A stretch of 64,000 nucleotides of DNA from Marivita sp046592965 (GCF_046592965.1 NZ_JBISBV010000002.1:62001-126000); one strand, 5' to 3'; positions 18,244 through 27,154 are shown, numbered from the stretch's first letter. Made by a program: numbers and translations. The notes: generated from the letters alone by a model not told the origin.

Positions 18244-18249
18244 ACTATA
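18244..18249 (-). promoter_or_regulatory. Putative -10 element of the leu leader transcript
   Basis: On the minus strand TATAGT ends 7 nt before the leader-peptide ATG, a spacing expected between a -10 hexamer and the transcription start. No clear -35 hexamer was found at 16-18 nt. The same hexamer followed by CGC occurs upstream of nrdR. Confidence 0.4.
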
Positions 18250-18318
18250 CGCGGGAAAATCGGAATGAAAAGCCATCAAATTTGAAAAAAGTGCCCCTAG
18301 GATCGGGACACTTTCCAG

Positions 18319-18343
18319 TGCTTCTTTGGGCAATAAATACCTC
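18319..18343 (-). repeat. Dispersed intergenic motif, copy 1
   Basis: Read on the minus strand this segment has GAG, then a TATTT stretch, then AAGAAGCA. It resembles the segment at 32722-32745 upstream of gcvP. It lies between the glyA stop and the leu leader. From memory, similar GTATTT...AAGAAG sequences are frequent in intergenic DNA of Rhodobacterales; this cannot be confirmed from one window. Confidence 0.35.
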
Positions 18344-18350
18344 GGGGGTT

Positions 18351-18366
18351 TGGGGGCTGGCCCCCA
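18351..18366 (-). terminator. glyA terminator hairpin
   Basis: TGGGGG / CCCCCA forms a 6-bp GC-rich stem with a 4-nt loop, 7 nt beyond the glyA stop. No U-tract follows, so Rho-independent strength is uncertain. Confidence 0.5.
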
Positions 18367-18373
18367 TTCCTCG

Positions 18374-19669
18374 CTAGAGGCCGGGATAAATCGGAAAGCG
18401 GGCGCACATCGTGCTTACTTCTTTGCGCACCTTGTCCTCGACGTCCGCATTGCCGTCTTCGCCATTGGCCGCCAGCCCATCGACGACCTCGATGATCCAG
18501 TCGGCGATCTGGCGGAATTCGGCCTCGCCAAAGCCCCGCGTTGTTCCGGCCGGGGAGCCGAGGCGGATGCCGCTGGTGATCGTCGGCTTTTCCGGATCGA
18601 ACGGCACGCCGTTCTTGTTGCAGGTGATGTTGGCACGCCCCAGCGCCTTTTCGGTGGCGTTGCCCTTCACGCCCTTGGGGCGCAGATCGACCAGCACGAC
18701 ATGCGTATCGGTGCCGTGGGTCACCGTATCGAGTCCGCCCGTGATCAACTGATCCGACAGCGCCTGGGCGTTGCGGATGACGTTTTGCTGGTAGGTCTTG
18801 AACGACGGATCAAGCGCCTCGCCGAAGGCCACGGCCTTGGCGGCGATGACATGCATCAGCGGGCCGCCCTGGATACCGGGGAAGATGGCGGAATTGAACT
18901 TCTTGGCCAGCGCTTCGTCATTGGTCAGGATCATGCCGCCGCGCGGGCCGCGCAGGGTTTTGTGGGTGGTGGTCGTTGCGACATGTGCGTGCGGGAACGG
19001 GCTGGGGTGTTCGCCAGCAGCCACGAGCCCTGCGAAATGCGCCATATCGACCAGCAGGTACGCGCCAACGGAATCGGCGATCTCGCGCATGCGGGCAAAG
19101 TCGATCTGGCGTGGGATGGCGGAGCCGCCGGCGATGAGAAGTTTCGGCTGGCGTTCGGTGGCGAGCGACTGGACCTGATCGTAGTCCAGCAGGTTGTCCT
19201 GTTTGCGCACCCCGTATTGCACCGCGTTGAACCATTTGCCGGACTGGTTCGGCTTGGCACCGTGGGTCAGGTGGCCGCCGGCGTCGAGGCTCATGCCGAG
19301 GATGGTATCACCGGGTTGCAAGAGCGCGGTGAACACGCCCTGATTCGCCTGACTGCCCGAATTCGGCTGCACGTTGGCAAAGTCACAGGCGAACAGCTTG
19401 CAGGCCCGCTCGATCGCGAGCGTCTCGGCGACGTCGACGAACTGGCAGCCGCCATAATAGCGCCGGCCCGGATAGCCCTCGGCGTATTTGTTGGTCATCA
19501 CAGAGCCTTGCGCTTCCATGACGGCGCGGGACACGATGTTTTCGGACGCGATCAGCTCGATCTCGTCGCGCTGGCGGCCCAGCTCGTCGGTGATGGCGCC
19601 GAAAATGTCTGGGTCGGCATCGGCAAGCGATTTGGTGAAAAATCCGGTGTCGCGGTGCGGAGCATTCAT
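18374..19669 (-). CDS. glyA: Serine hydroxymethyltransferase
   Basis: A 431-residue PLP enzyme interconverting serine plus THF with glycine plus 5,10-methylene-THF. Recognisable are the IELIASENIVS segment, the TNKYAEGYPGRRYYGG substrate motif, LSLDAGGHLTHG-like GMSLDAGGHLTHG, VDMAHFAGLVAAGEHPSP and the PLP-lysine motif ATTTTHKTLRGPRGG. The end (ARFPIYPGL) is typical for the family. The glycine it makes links functionally to the riboswitch-controlled glycine cleavage operon 11 kb away. Confidence 0.97.
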   Translation of the reverse strand: MNAPHRDTGFFTKSLADADPDIFGAITDELGRQRDEIELIASENIVSRAVMEAQGSVMTNKYAEGYPGRRYYGGCQFVDVAETLAIERACKLFACDFANVQPNSGSQANQGVFTALLQPGDTILGMSLDAGGHLTHGAKPNQSGKWFNAVQYGVRKQDNLLDYDQVQSLATERQPKLLIAGGSAIPRQIDFARMREIADSVGAYLLVDMAHFAGLVAAGEHPSPFPHAHVATTTTHKTLRGPRGGMILTNDEALAKKFNSAIFPGIQGGPLMHVIAAKAVAFGEALDPSFKTYQQNVIRNAQALSDQLITGGLDTVTHGTDTHVVLVDLRPKGVKGNATEKALGRANITCNKNGVPFDPEKPTITSGIRLGSPAGTTRGFGEAEFRQIADWIIEVVDGLAANGEDGNADVEDKVRKEVSTMCARFPIYPGL

Positions 19670-19838
19670 GGGCTGGGCCTCCTAGATGCGGTTTTTGGTT
19701 GGCGACTACGTATAGGACACGCGACAAAAGGCAAAGCCGCGAAACCGACGCGCAACGACAAAGCTGCGTCACGGGTGGCGTGCTGGGCGCGTTTGTGATT
19801 GGTTTGAAACCAAAGAACCCGATAGGAACCTGTCTTAC

Positions 19839-20600
19839 ATGTCACTGCGCATTGCCTTTGCCGCAAGTCACGCGCCAATCGCGCAATCCGCAAAGGCCGG
19901 ATTGACCCGGCGCTATGGCGATCACGCCGAAGACGGGGCGGATGTCATTGTGGCCCTTGGCGGTGACGGGTTCATGCTCGACACGCTGCACCGCACCCAG
20001 GAACTGAACGCTCCGGTCTATGGCATGAACCGGGGTACGGTCGGTTTCCTGATGAACGAATATTCCGATCACCGGCTTGAAGACCGGCTGGCCGAAGCCG
20101 AGGAAGCCGTCATCAATCCGTTGTCGATGACGGCCGAAACCCGAGACGGCAGGTCGCATCGCGCGCTGGCGATCAATGAAGTGTCCTTGTTGCGCGCAGG
20201 GCCGCAAGCGGCGCAGTTGCGCATCATCGTCGATGACAAGGTGCGGATGTCGGAACTGGTCTGTGACGGTGCGCTGGTCTCGACGCCCGCCGGATCGACG
20301 GCCTATAATTATTCCGCGCACGGACCGATCCTGCCGATCGGATCGGATGTTCTGGCGCTCACCGCGGTGGCCGCGTTCCGCCCGCGCCGCTGGCGGGGTG
20401 CGTTGCTGCCCAAATCCGCCGAAGTGCTGTTCGAGGTCATCGACCCGGAAAAACGCCCGGTGATGGCGGAAGCGGATTCGCGCGCCGTGCGCGACGTGGT
20501 GCGCGTGACTGTCCGGTCGGAGCCCAGCATCGCGCACCGGGTTCTGTTCGATCCGGGGCATGGGTTGGAAGAACGGCTGATCCGCGAGCAGTTTGTCTGA
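19839..20600 (+). CDS. nadK: NAD kinase
   Basis: A 253-residue cytoplasmic kinase phosphorylating NAD to NADP. The GGDG motif (ALGGDGFMLDTLH, near residue 40-44), the conserved NE (ALAINEVSLLRAG) and the TPAGSTAYNYSAHGPILP loop are intact. The length is normal for the short proteobacterial form. It is divergent from glyA and stands alone. Confidence 0.96.
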   Translation: MSLRIAFAASHAPIAQSAKAGLTRRYGDHAEDGADVIVALGGDGFMLDTLHRTQELNAPVYGMNRGTVGFLMNEYSDHRLEDRLAEAEEAVINPLSMTAETRDGRSHRALAINEVSLLRAGPQAAQLRIIVDDKVRMSELVCDGALVSTPAGSTAYNYSAHGPILPIGSDVLALTAVAAFRPRRWRGALLPKSAEVLFEVIDPEKRPVMAEADSRAVRDVVRVTVRSEPSIAHRVLFDPGHGLEERLIREQFV

Positions 20601-20717
20601 GCGTCAGACGGCGTTTCATCGCAGCAACACGGTCTTGCCCAGATATTGTCATGTGCGACGGCGAGGATGCCCGCTGTGCGCCGCTCTGGCGGTGCCTGTT
20701 CGAGGGAAGGACGCATC

Positions 20718-21524
20718 ATGCGTATTTGGGCAATTGCCGGACTTGCGATGCTTTGCGCCAGCGGAGCGTTTGCGCAGGAGCGTGCACGATTGAACGATCG
20801 TGGCGCCGTGCTGGGGTGGGAAGCGGTCGGACGCCTTGATCTTGGCAGCGGCACCTGCACCGGAACGCTGATCGCACGGGATCTGGTTTTGACGGCGGCG
20901 CATTGCGTGGTCGACTCCGGCAGCGGACAGGTTCTTCCGGTGGACAGCATGGTGTTCCGCGCCGGCTATACCAACGGGGCATCGAACGCGACGCGCGGAG
21001 TGCGCAAGGTCGTGGTCGCGGATGGTTATCTATCGGCCAGCAATCTGACAGACCGCATCCGCCGTGATCTTGCCTTGTTGCGGCTGGATAGCGAGATCTT
21101 CAGCAGTGAGGCCGATCCGTTCAAGATCCACGCCAGCGCCACGGACGAGATGCGCGTGACCCTCGTGTCCTATGGGAGGGGGCGCAACGAGGCGTTGCAA
21201 CGCGAATCCGGGTGTCGATTGACCGAAACCTATCGCGGCGGGGTGATGACCTTCGATTGCGACGTGACGTTCGGATCTTCAGGCGCGCCCGTGTTCACGC
21301 GCGAAAACGGGCTTCTGCGCATCCTGTCGGTGATCTCGATGATGTCAGAGGCCGAGGGGCGGGAGAAGGAAGCGATCGGCATGTCGCTGCCTGCGGTTGT
21401 CGCCGCGATGAAGCGCGAAATGCGCATGGACGCCGCGCAGGCACCGGTGACGGCGGGGGCAAAACGGGTGAGCGTCGGGCAACGATCCTCCGGAGGCGCG
21501 CGCTTTGTACGACCTGGCGGATAA
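20718..21524 (+). CDS. Secreted trypsin-like serine protease
   Basis: A 268-residue S1-fold protease with an N-terminal signal peptide ending near AFAQ (residues 17-20), so probably periplasmic or secreted. The catalytic triad is His62 (VLTAAHC), Asp117 (RRDLALLRL) and Ser188 (FGSSGAPVF). Cys residues around His62 and at 166/181 could form disulfides. The C-terminal 35 residues are low-complexity and polar. ATG 20718 is preferred over an upstream in-frame start because it begins the signal peptide and follows a GGGAAGG site. The substrate is unknown. Confidence 0.88.
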   Translation: MRIWAIAGLAMLCASGAFAQERARLNDRGAVLGWEAVGRLDLGSGTCTGTLIARDLVLTAAHCVVDSGSGQVLPVDSMVFRAGYTNGASNATRGVRKVVVADGYLSASNLTDRIRRDLALLRLDSEIFSSEADPFKIHASATDEMRVTLVSYGRGRNEALQRESGCRLTETYRGGVMTFDCDVTFGSSGAPVFTRENGLLRILSVISMMSEAEGREKEAIGMSLPAVVAAMKREMRMDAAQAPVTAGAKRVSVGQRSSGGARFVRPGG

Positions 21525-21781
21525 AGCTTCGCAGGGTTCGACGCTGACCCGTTGCGGCAAGAGCGGTCGCGCTAAAAATACGCGCCTCGACGGAACGCCA
21601 CGCTCTTCCGAGCGAACCGGATCTCTCCAAGATGCACAGCTGGATTCTGCCGCGAAAAGCCGATCGTAGATCAAGGCGGCTCACCTTTGCCTGTCCGAAA
21701 CGTGCATAGATGTGAAAATTCTCTCGATCAGAAACATGTAGGTTGACCGAATAAAGATATTCGATTTGGGAGGATTGATTG

Positions 21782-22327
21782 ATGAAACACCATCTTTGCG
21801 CGGTGCTTGCCGCCGCGACCCTGTCTGCAAGCTCCGCATATTCGCAAGACGCCGCGTTTGGGACGGACACCGATACCGCGTATGCGCAACTCTTGTGGGA
21901 CATCATGATCGAGACTGAAATGGCCGGTGATAGGGCGATCCGCAGCTTCCCATACGAGGGCACCGATCCGCACGGCATGATGCTGGAGACATTTTATACC
22001 ACTGCCGAGGTGGACGGGCATAGCGGTCCTCTGGTCATCAAGCGAAATTATGGGCCAGAAGGCGTGTCGGTCGACGAGGTGCTGGGCAATCCGGACCAGC
22101 ACCTTGATGCCGTTACCATCATGTTCAAACGTGAAGCGGGTTACGATGCGGAGAATGGAGACTGGTTCTGGGCCAAGTATCTGCCTGACGGGTCGCTCGA
22201 CAAGAACCCGGCCGGGCTGCAATTGGCGGGGCGGGTCGCGAAAGGCACGGATGCCGGATGCATTGCCTGCCATTCCGGCGCGGCGGGCGAGGATTACCTG
22301 TTCACCACGGATCATCTGGCGAATTGA
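21782..22327 (+). CDS. Cytochrome P460-family protein
   Basis: A 181-residue periplasmic protein with a signal peptide (about residues 1-22, ending AYSQ/D). A single c-type haem motif CIACH is at residues 160-164, followed by SGAAGEDYLFTTD. The preceding strands (VTIMFKREAGYDAENGDWFWAKYLPDG) match the P460 fold. Family members are cytochrome P460, cytochrome c'-beta and related proteins acting on hydroxylamine or NO; the function here is not known. A GGGAGG site lies 8 nt upstream, with a small inverted repeat (CGAATA / TATTCG, 21748-21763) just before it. Confidence 0.8.
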   Translation: MKHHLCAVLAAATLSASSAYSQDAAFGTDTDTAYAQLLWDIMIETEMAGDRAIRSFPYEGTDPHGMMLETFYTTAEVDGHSGPLVIKRNYGPEGVSVDEVLGNPDQHLDAVTIMFKREAGYDAENGDWFWAKYLPDGSLDKNPAGLQLAGRVAKGTDAGCIACHSGAAGEDYLFTTDHLAN

Positions 22328-22346
22328 CGCGGCGAAAGCTGGCTGA

Positions 22347-22366
22347 AAGGCACTTCGAAGTGCCTT
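22347..22366. terminator. Convergent terminator hairpin
   Basis: A perfect 20-nt palindrome (AAGGCACTT, CG, AAGTGCCTT) lies between the stops of the P460 gene (22327) and the convergent MORN gene (22394). It can fold as an 8-bp stem with a TCGA loop, and serves as terminator for either strand. Confidence 0.65.
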
Positions 22367-22393
22367 GCGTGTCGCTCCAACACGGCATGGCGC

Positions 22394-23791
22394 TTATCCG
22401 TCCGTCAGCGCGCCGTTGATCCATTCGCCGGTCGCTTCTTCGCCGGTGGCATAGCGCATGGTGCCGGTGCCCTGGCGTTTGCCATCGAGGAATGCGCCTT
22501 CGTAGACATCGCCGTTGGCATAGGTCGCGGTGCCGGTTCCGCTGATTTCGCCCTTGGCCCAGTCGCCGGAATAGGTAAAGCCGTCGGCCATCGTGATCTT
22601 GCCGGTTCCGTGGCGCTGGCCGTCCTTGAACTGGCCGATATACACGGTGCCGTCGGTATAGGTCGCGGTGCCCTGACCGTCGCGCTGGCCGTTTTTCCAG
22701 TCACCTTCGTACTTGTAGCCGTCCGGATAGGTCATCACGCCTGTGCCGTGGTTGCGCGCATTCTTGAATTCGCCCTCGTAGACCAGCCCGTTGGCATAGA
22801 CCGCCTTGCCGGTGCCGTCGATCACCCCGTCGACCCAATCGCCCTCGTAGGTGGAGCCGTCGGGATAGGTGATCTTTCCGGTGCCGTTGGCCAGGTCGCC
22901 ACGGAACTGACCTTCATAGATCGAACCGTCGGGATAGGTCACTTTGCCCTGTCCCTCGATCTGCCCGGCGACCCAATTCCCGTCATACCGATAGCCGTCG
23001 GTGCCGATGAAGGTGCCTTGCCCGTGGCGCAGATCGTCCTTGAACATGCCGTCATAGATATCGCCGTTGGCATAGATCACCTTGCCTTGCCCGTCGCGAC
23101 GCCCGGCCACCAGTTCGCCTTCGTAGATGTCTCCGTTGGATTGCGTCAGGGTGCCGGTGCCGTCGATCTGCCCGTCCTTCCACATGCCCTCATAGATCAG
23201 GCCATCCGGCATTGTCAGCTTGCCTTGCCCCTCGCGTTCGCCATCGGCGACGCGGCCTTCGTACAGCGATCCGTCGGGATAGGTGATGGTGCCGTTGCCT
23301 TCCTTGACGCCATTCACCCAATCACCCTCGTAGACATAGCCACCGGGGCTTTGCATGGTGCCGCGTCCGTGGTGCAGGGCGTTGCGAAAGGCGCCTTCGT
23401 AGCGCACGCCGTTGGCATACATCGCGACGCCCTGGCCGGTGATCTTGCCGTCGAGCCACGAGCCCTCATAGGTAGAGCCATCCGCAAAGACGATCTTTCC
23501 AATGCCTTCGGGTTTGCCCTTGGCGAACTGGCCTTCGTAGACCGAACCGTTGGGAAAGCGCGCCACACCCTTGCCGCGAATCTCTCCGTCGACCCAGTCG
23601 CCGGTGTATTCATAGCCGTTGGGCAACCGGTAGGTGCCGGTGCCGTGTTGTAGCCCGCCGCGAAACGTCCCTTCGTAGACGCCGCCGTCATCGTATTGCT
23701 TTGTCTGGACGTCGCCGTCCTGCGCCGATGCCGCGCCTGTCAGCGCCAGCGCGACCGCTGCGCCCAGAATGACCGATGTGCCCGCTCTCAT
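22394..23791 (-). CDS. Secreted MORN-repeat protein (18 full repeats)
   Basis: A 465-residue protein with a signal peptide (residues 1-23, ending ASAQ) and then a nearly pure array of 23-residue MORN units starting at residue 39 (pattern YEGxF/W...G.G....G). I count 18 complete units and a 13-residue partial nineteenth at the C terminus. MORN arrays form elongated beta-sheets that bind lipids or proteins; bacterial members are poorly understood. Units alternate Trp and Phe at the fifth position, giving a 46-residue super-repeat, with the register shifting near unit 9/10. The signal peptide points to periplasm or cell surface. A stand-alone gene divergent from nadE. Confidence 0.93.
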   Translation of the reverse strand: MRAGTSVILGAAVALALTGAASAQDGDVQTKQYDDGGVYEGTFRGGLQHGTGTYRLPNGYEYTGDWVDGEIRGKGVARFPNGSVYEGQFAKGKPEGIGKIVFADGSTYEGSWLDGKITGQGVAMYANGVRYEGAFRNALHHGRGTMQSPGGYVYEGDWVNGVKEGNGTITYPDGSLYEGRVADGEREGQGKLTMPDGLIYEGMWKDGQIDGTGTLTQSNGDIYEGELVAGRRDGQGKVIYANGDIYDGMFKDDLRHGQGTFIGTDGYRYDGNWVAGQIEGQGKVTYPDGSIYEGQFRGDLANGTGKITYPDGSTYEGDWVDGVIDGTGKAVYANGLVYEGEFKNARNHGTGVMTYPDGYKYEGDWKNGQRDGQGTATYTDGTVYIGQFKDGQRHGTGKITMADGFTYSGDWAKGEISGTGTATYANGDVYEGAFLDGKRQGTGTMRYATGEEATGEWINGALTDG

Positions 23792-23946
23792 GTGCCTGTT
23801 GTCCCGTTCATGTCCGTTGCCATGATCTTGCCGTCCAGATCCTAAGCGACAGGGCCGGGTCAGACAATGTCTTATACGACAACGTGCTTTCCCTCGGGCG
23901 GGGTTCTGCTATGTCAGCCAGCGATATCGGAGAAGGAAGACGCCCC

Positions 23947-25608
23947 ATGACCGACCGGTTTCGGATTACGCTGGCGCAGTTGAACCCGACGGTGGGCGAT
24001 CTTGCCGGAAACGCCGCCAAGGCGCGCGCGGCATGGGAGCAGGGGCGGGATGCGGGGGCCGATCTGGTGGCGCTGCCCGAGATGTTCATCACCGGCTATC
24101 AGGCGCAGGATCTAACCGTGAAGCCGGCTTTCGTGGCTGCGGTGCGCGATGAGATCGAGAGCCTGGCCGAGGCCTGTGCGGATGGTCCGGCGCTTACGAT
24201 CGGTGGACCGTCGGTGGGCGAGGATCTGCGGTTGCACAACAGCTACTTTACGCTTGATGGCGGACAGATCGCATCGGTGGTGCACAAGTATTTCCTGCCG
24301 AATTTCAACGTGTTCGACGAGGTGCGGCTGTTTTCGCGCGACATGATGCAAGGCCCGGTCGCCGTGCGCGGCGTGCGCATCGGGATGCCGATTTGCGAAG
24401 ACACCTGGTATCCCGACGTGGTCGAGGCGCTGGAGGAAAGTGGTGCGGAATTCCTGCTGGTGCCCAACGGATCGCCCTATTTTCGCGACAAGTTCGAGAC
24501 GCGGCTCAACCACATGGTCGGGCGCGTGATCGAATCGCGCCTTCCGTTGATTTATCTCAACATGGTGGGCGGGCAGGACGATCAGGTGTTTGATGGCGGC
24601 TCGTTCGTGCTCAATCCCGGCGGTGAAAACGTCGTGCAACTGCCGGTGTTCGAGGAGGTTGTCAGCCATGTCGATCTGGAGCGGACACCGGACGGATGGC
24701 GCGCATTGCCGGGCGATTTTACCCAGCATCCGGGCGACATGGAGCAGGACTGGCGCGTCATGGTCACCGGGTTGCGGGACTACATGGCCAAAACCGGGTT
24801 CGCCAAGGTCTTGCTTGGCCTCTCTGGTGGGATCGACAGCGCGATCGTGGCGACGATTGCCGTTGACGCGCTGGGCGCCGAGAACGTGCGCTGCGTGATG
24901 CTGCCGTCTGAATACACGTCCGAAGCCTCATTGGAGGATGCCAAGGCGGTCGCCGAGGCGCTTGGGTGTCGCTATGATTTCGTGCCCATTGCCGCTACGC
25001 GCGATGCTGTCACGCAGACCTTGGCGCCGTTGTTCGAGGGAACCGAACCCGACCTCACCGAGGAGAACATCCAGTCGCGCATACGCGGTCTGCTGCTCAT
25101 GGCGCTGAGCAACAAGTTCGGGGAAATGCTGCTGACGACCGGCAATAAATCCGAGGTCGCGGTGGGTTATGCGACGATCTATGGCGACATGGCGGGCGGG
25201 TACAATCCGATCAAGGACATGTACAAAACCCGCGTCTTTGACGCGTGCCGCTGGCGCAATGCCAATCACCGCGACTGGATGAAGGGTCCGTCCGGAGAGG
25301 TGATCGCGGAGCGGATCATCGACAAGCCGCCTTCGGCCGAATTGCGTGACGATCAGAAAGACAGCGATTCATTGCCGGATTATCCGGTGCTGGACGGAAT
25401 TCTGAAGATCCTTGTGGACGAGGATGGCTCGATCGCCGATTGCGTCGCCGCCGGGTATGACCGGGCGGATGCAAAGAAGGTGGAGCATCTGCTTTATATC
25501 AGCGAATACAAGCGCTTCCAGTCCGCGCCCGGCCCGCGCCTGTCGAACCGGGCGTTCTGGCTGGACCGGCGTTATCCCATCGTCAACCGCTGGCGCGATC
25601 CGTCGTAA
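23947..25608 (+). CDS. nadE: Glutamine-dependent NAD+ synthase
   Basis: A 553-residue enzyme converting nicotinate adenine dinucleotide to NAD with glutamine as ammonia donor. The N-terminal nitrilase-type glutaminase domain has the catalytic triad Glu45 (LPEMF), Lys114 (HKYFLPN) and Cys150 (PICEDTW). The C-terminal synthetase domain has the PP-loop SGGIDS at 293-298 and TTGNKSEVAVGYATIYGDMAGG. ATG 23947 has a GGAAG site and the normal N terminus; a longer upstream frame is open but has no family match. The glycosyltransferase ATG follows after 4 nt. Confidence 0.96.
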   Translation: MTDRFRITLAQLNPTVGDLAGNAAKARAAWEQGRDAGADLVALPEMFITGYQAQDLTVKPAFVAAVRDEIESLAEACADGPALTIGGPSVGEDLRLHNSYFTLDGGQIASVVHKYFLPNFNVFDEVRLFSRDMMQGPVAVRGVRIGMPICEDTWYPDVVEALEESGAEFLLVPNGSPYFRDKFETRLNHMVGRVIESRLPLIYLNMVGGQDDQVFDGGSFVLNPGGENVVQLPVFEEVVSHVDLERTPDGWRALPGDFTQHPGDMEQDWRVMVTGLRDYMAKTGFAKVLLGLSGGIDSAIVATIAVDALGAENVRCVMLPSEYTSEASLEDAKAVAEALGCRYDFVPIAATRDAVTQTLAPLFEGTEPDLTEENIQSRIRGLLLMALSNKFGEMLLTTGNKSEVAVGYATIYGDMAGGYNPIKDMYKTRVFDACRWRNANHRDWMKGPSGEVIAERIIDKPPSAELRDDQKDSDSLPDYPVLDGILKILVDEDGSIADCVAAGYDRADAKKVEHLLYISEYKRFQSAPGPRLSNRAFWLDRRYPIVNRWRDPS

Positions 25609-25612
25609 CGCT

Positions 25613-26644
25613 ATGGCGTCCATTCTGTTCGTCGTTCCGCGATTTCACACCAACCTGTTTTTCGCCACCAAGGCATTGGTCGAGGCGGGGCATCAGGTCG
25701 TGGTGTTCGCGGCGTCTCAAGGGCGGCTTGAGGATCACAGCCACGTGCGGCCCGTCATTCTGGGTAAGGCTCCGGACAGGGCCGATGTTGCGGCGCGGTT
25801 GGCCGCGCTCGCACCCGATCTGATTTTTCTGCGGCGGGCAGGGGATCTGTCGAAAGCGGTCTATGCAGCGGCGCGGCGGCAGAGGCTGCGAGTGTTGGCC
25901 TATGACCTGCACCCGATGACGCAGCAGCGCGGCTGGCGCAAGCGGCTGTCGTATTGGTCACAGCAGCGCCCCTGGGAGCGCGTGACGCCGGTGCCGGGGC
26001 TGGACCGGTCGGCCCCGACGGACCCGGCGGCGCATTATCTGCCGTGGCCGACGCAGGCGGCGCAATTGGCGGATCACGCGTTTCGCGATCCGGCATCGTT
26101 TCCGGTGCGCGTGCTGTGCGTGGGAAAACTTGCGCAGGTGCGCAAGAAACAGGATGCGCTGATTGCGGCGTTACAGCCGTTGGCGGATCGGGTAACCCTC
26201 ACCTTGGTCGGCGCGACAGACCGTGAGATCTCGGGCGCGGATGAGGCGCATTACACCGCGCTCAGGGCGGCTGAGGCACATTGCGACTGGATCACCATCC
26301 GGGCTGATGTTCCGTTTGCCGATATGCCCATTCTTTACGCGAGCCACCACGTCTGCGTTTTGCCATCGACAGGTGAACCTTTGGGCGTGGCTCCGCTGGA
26401 AGCGATGGCCTATGGCACCATCCCGGTGATTGCGATGGATGCGGGAAGTGCCGGTTACATCACGCCGGGGCAGGACGGGATGCGGGTGGATATGGCACAG
26501 CCTGACGGATTGACAGAGGTGATGACAGACCTTGTGAACCACCCGGAGCTGCGCCGAACCCTGTCGGAGGGCGCACGGCAAACCGCCGCGACTGAATTGT
26601 CTCCCGCGCGGTTCGTGGCGCGGGTCGAGACGTTGCTGCGCTAA
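25613..26644 (+). CDS. Glycosyltransferase, GT4-like
   Basis: A 343-residue protein with a Rossmann-type start (ILFVVPRFHTNLFFATKALVEAGHQVVVFAA) and a second-domain donor site near the C terminus (PSTGEPLGVAPLEAMAYGTIPVIAMDAG, with the GT4-type EPLG...E pattern). It should transfer a nucleotide-activated sugar, but acceptor and sugar are unknown. It starts 4 nt after nadE and is probably translationally coupled to it, without an obvious functional link. Convergent with the zincin gene, 7 nt apart. Confidence 0.8.
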   Translation: MASILFVVPRFHTNLFFATKALVEAGHQVVVFAASQGRLEDHSHVRPVILGKAPDRADVAARLAALAPDLIFLRRAGDLSKAVYAAARRQRLRVLAYDLHPMTQQRGWRKRLSYWSQQRPWERVTPVPGLDRSAPTDPAAHYLPWPTQAAQLADHAFRDPASFPVRVLCVGKLAQVRKKQDALIAALQPLADRVTLTLVGATDREISGADEAHYTALRAAEAHCDWITIRADVPFADMPILYASHHVCVLPSTGEPLGVAPLEAMAYGTIPVIAMDAGSAGYITPGQDGMRVDMAQPDGLTEVMTDLVNHPELRRTLSEGARQTAATELSPARFVARVETLLR

Positions 26645-26651
26645 GGCGGCA

Positions 26652-27041
26652 TCACTCCCACCAGCGGTCGATCCGGGCGATGTCGGCGTCGGACCAACCA
26701 AAGTGATGCGCGATCTCGTGAACGACGATGTGATGCACCAGTTCCTCCAGCGTCGTGCTCTTGCGCTCGCGCCATTCTGCCAGAATGGGTTCGCTGAACA
26801 GCCACACCGTGTCGGGGTAGGGCGACGGCGCTTCGGTGGATTTCAGCGGCAAGGGAATGCCGTGGTAAAGCCCCGTCAGGGAGCGGCGGTCGGTGATGTC
26901 GAGATCGTCGAGTATGTCCGGCGCCGGCCACTCGGTCACGCGCAACAGGATATCCTTGCAATGTCCGGCAAACGGTGCGGGCAAGCCGCTGAGCGCTGCT
27001 TGGGCATAGCGCAGGATGTCGTCGGTATCTGGCGTGTTCAT
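26652..27041 (-). CDS. Minimal zinc metallopeptidase (zincin-like family)
   Basis: A 129-residue small protein with the zinc motif HEIAHHFGWSD near its end (residues about 113-123), fitting the metallopeptidase family of minimal zincins. The upstream segment LVHHIVVHEIAHH is the helix bearing the motif. There is no signal peptide. The function of these minimal zincins is not established. The start ATG 27041 gives a compact family-length protein; a longer open frame upstream lacks family similarity. Divergent from gltX. Confidence 0.85.
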   Translation of the reverse strand: MNTPDTDDILRYAQAALSGLPAPFAGHCKDILLRVTEWPAPDILDDLDITDRRSLTGLYHGIPLPLKSTEAPSPYPDTVWLFSEPILAEWRERKSTTLEELVHHIVVHEIAHHFGWSDADIARIDRWWE

Positions 27042-27154
27042 GGCCAAGATATGCGGAGACCGCGACGCGCGCGTCAAGCGCGATATCGGACTGCGCACCG
27101 CGCCTTTTCTGGACAAAGCCTGCGGCATATGGGAAAGCGCGAGGAACAGGAGAC

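Noticed and set aside
22610..23653. Long plus-strand open frame within the MORN gene
   Set aside because: Its repeats simply mirror the MORN gene on the other strand.
22400..23690. Regular 69-nt periodicity as a possible CRISPR or satellite
   Set aside because: The period is the 23-codon MORN unit; units vary at many codons and there are no conserved repeats with unique spacers.
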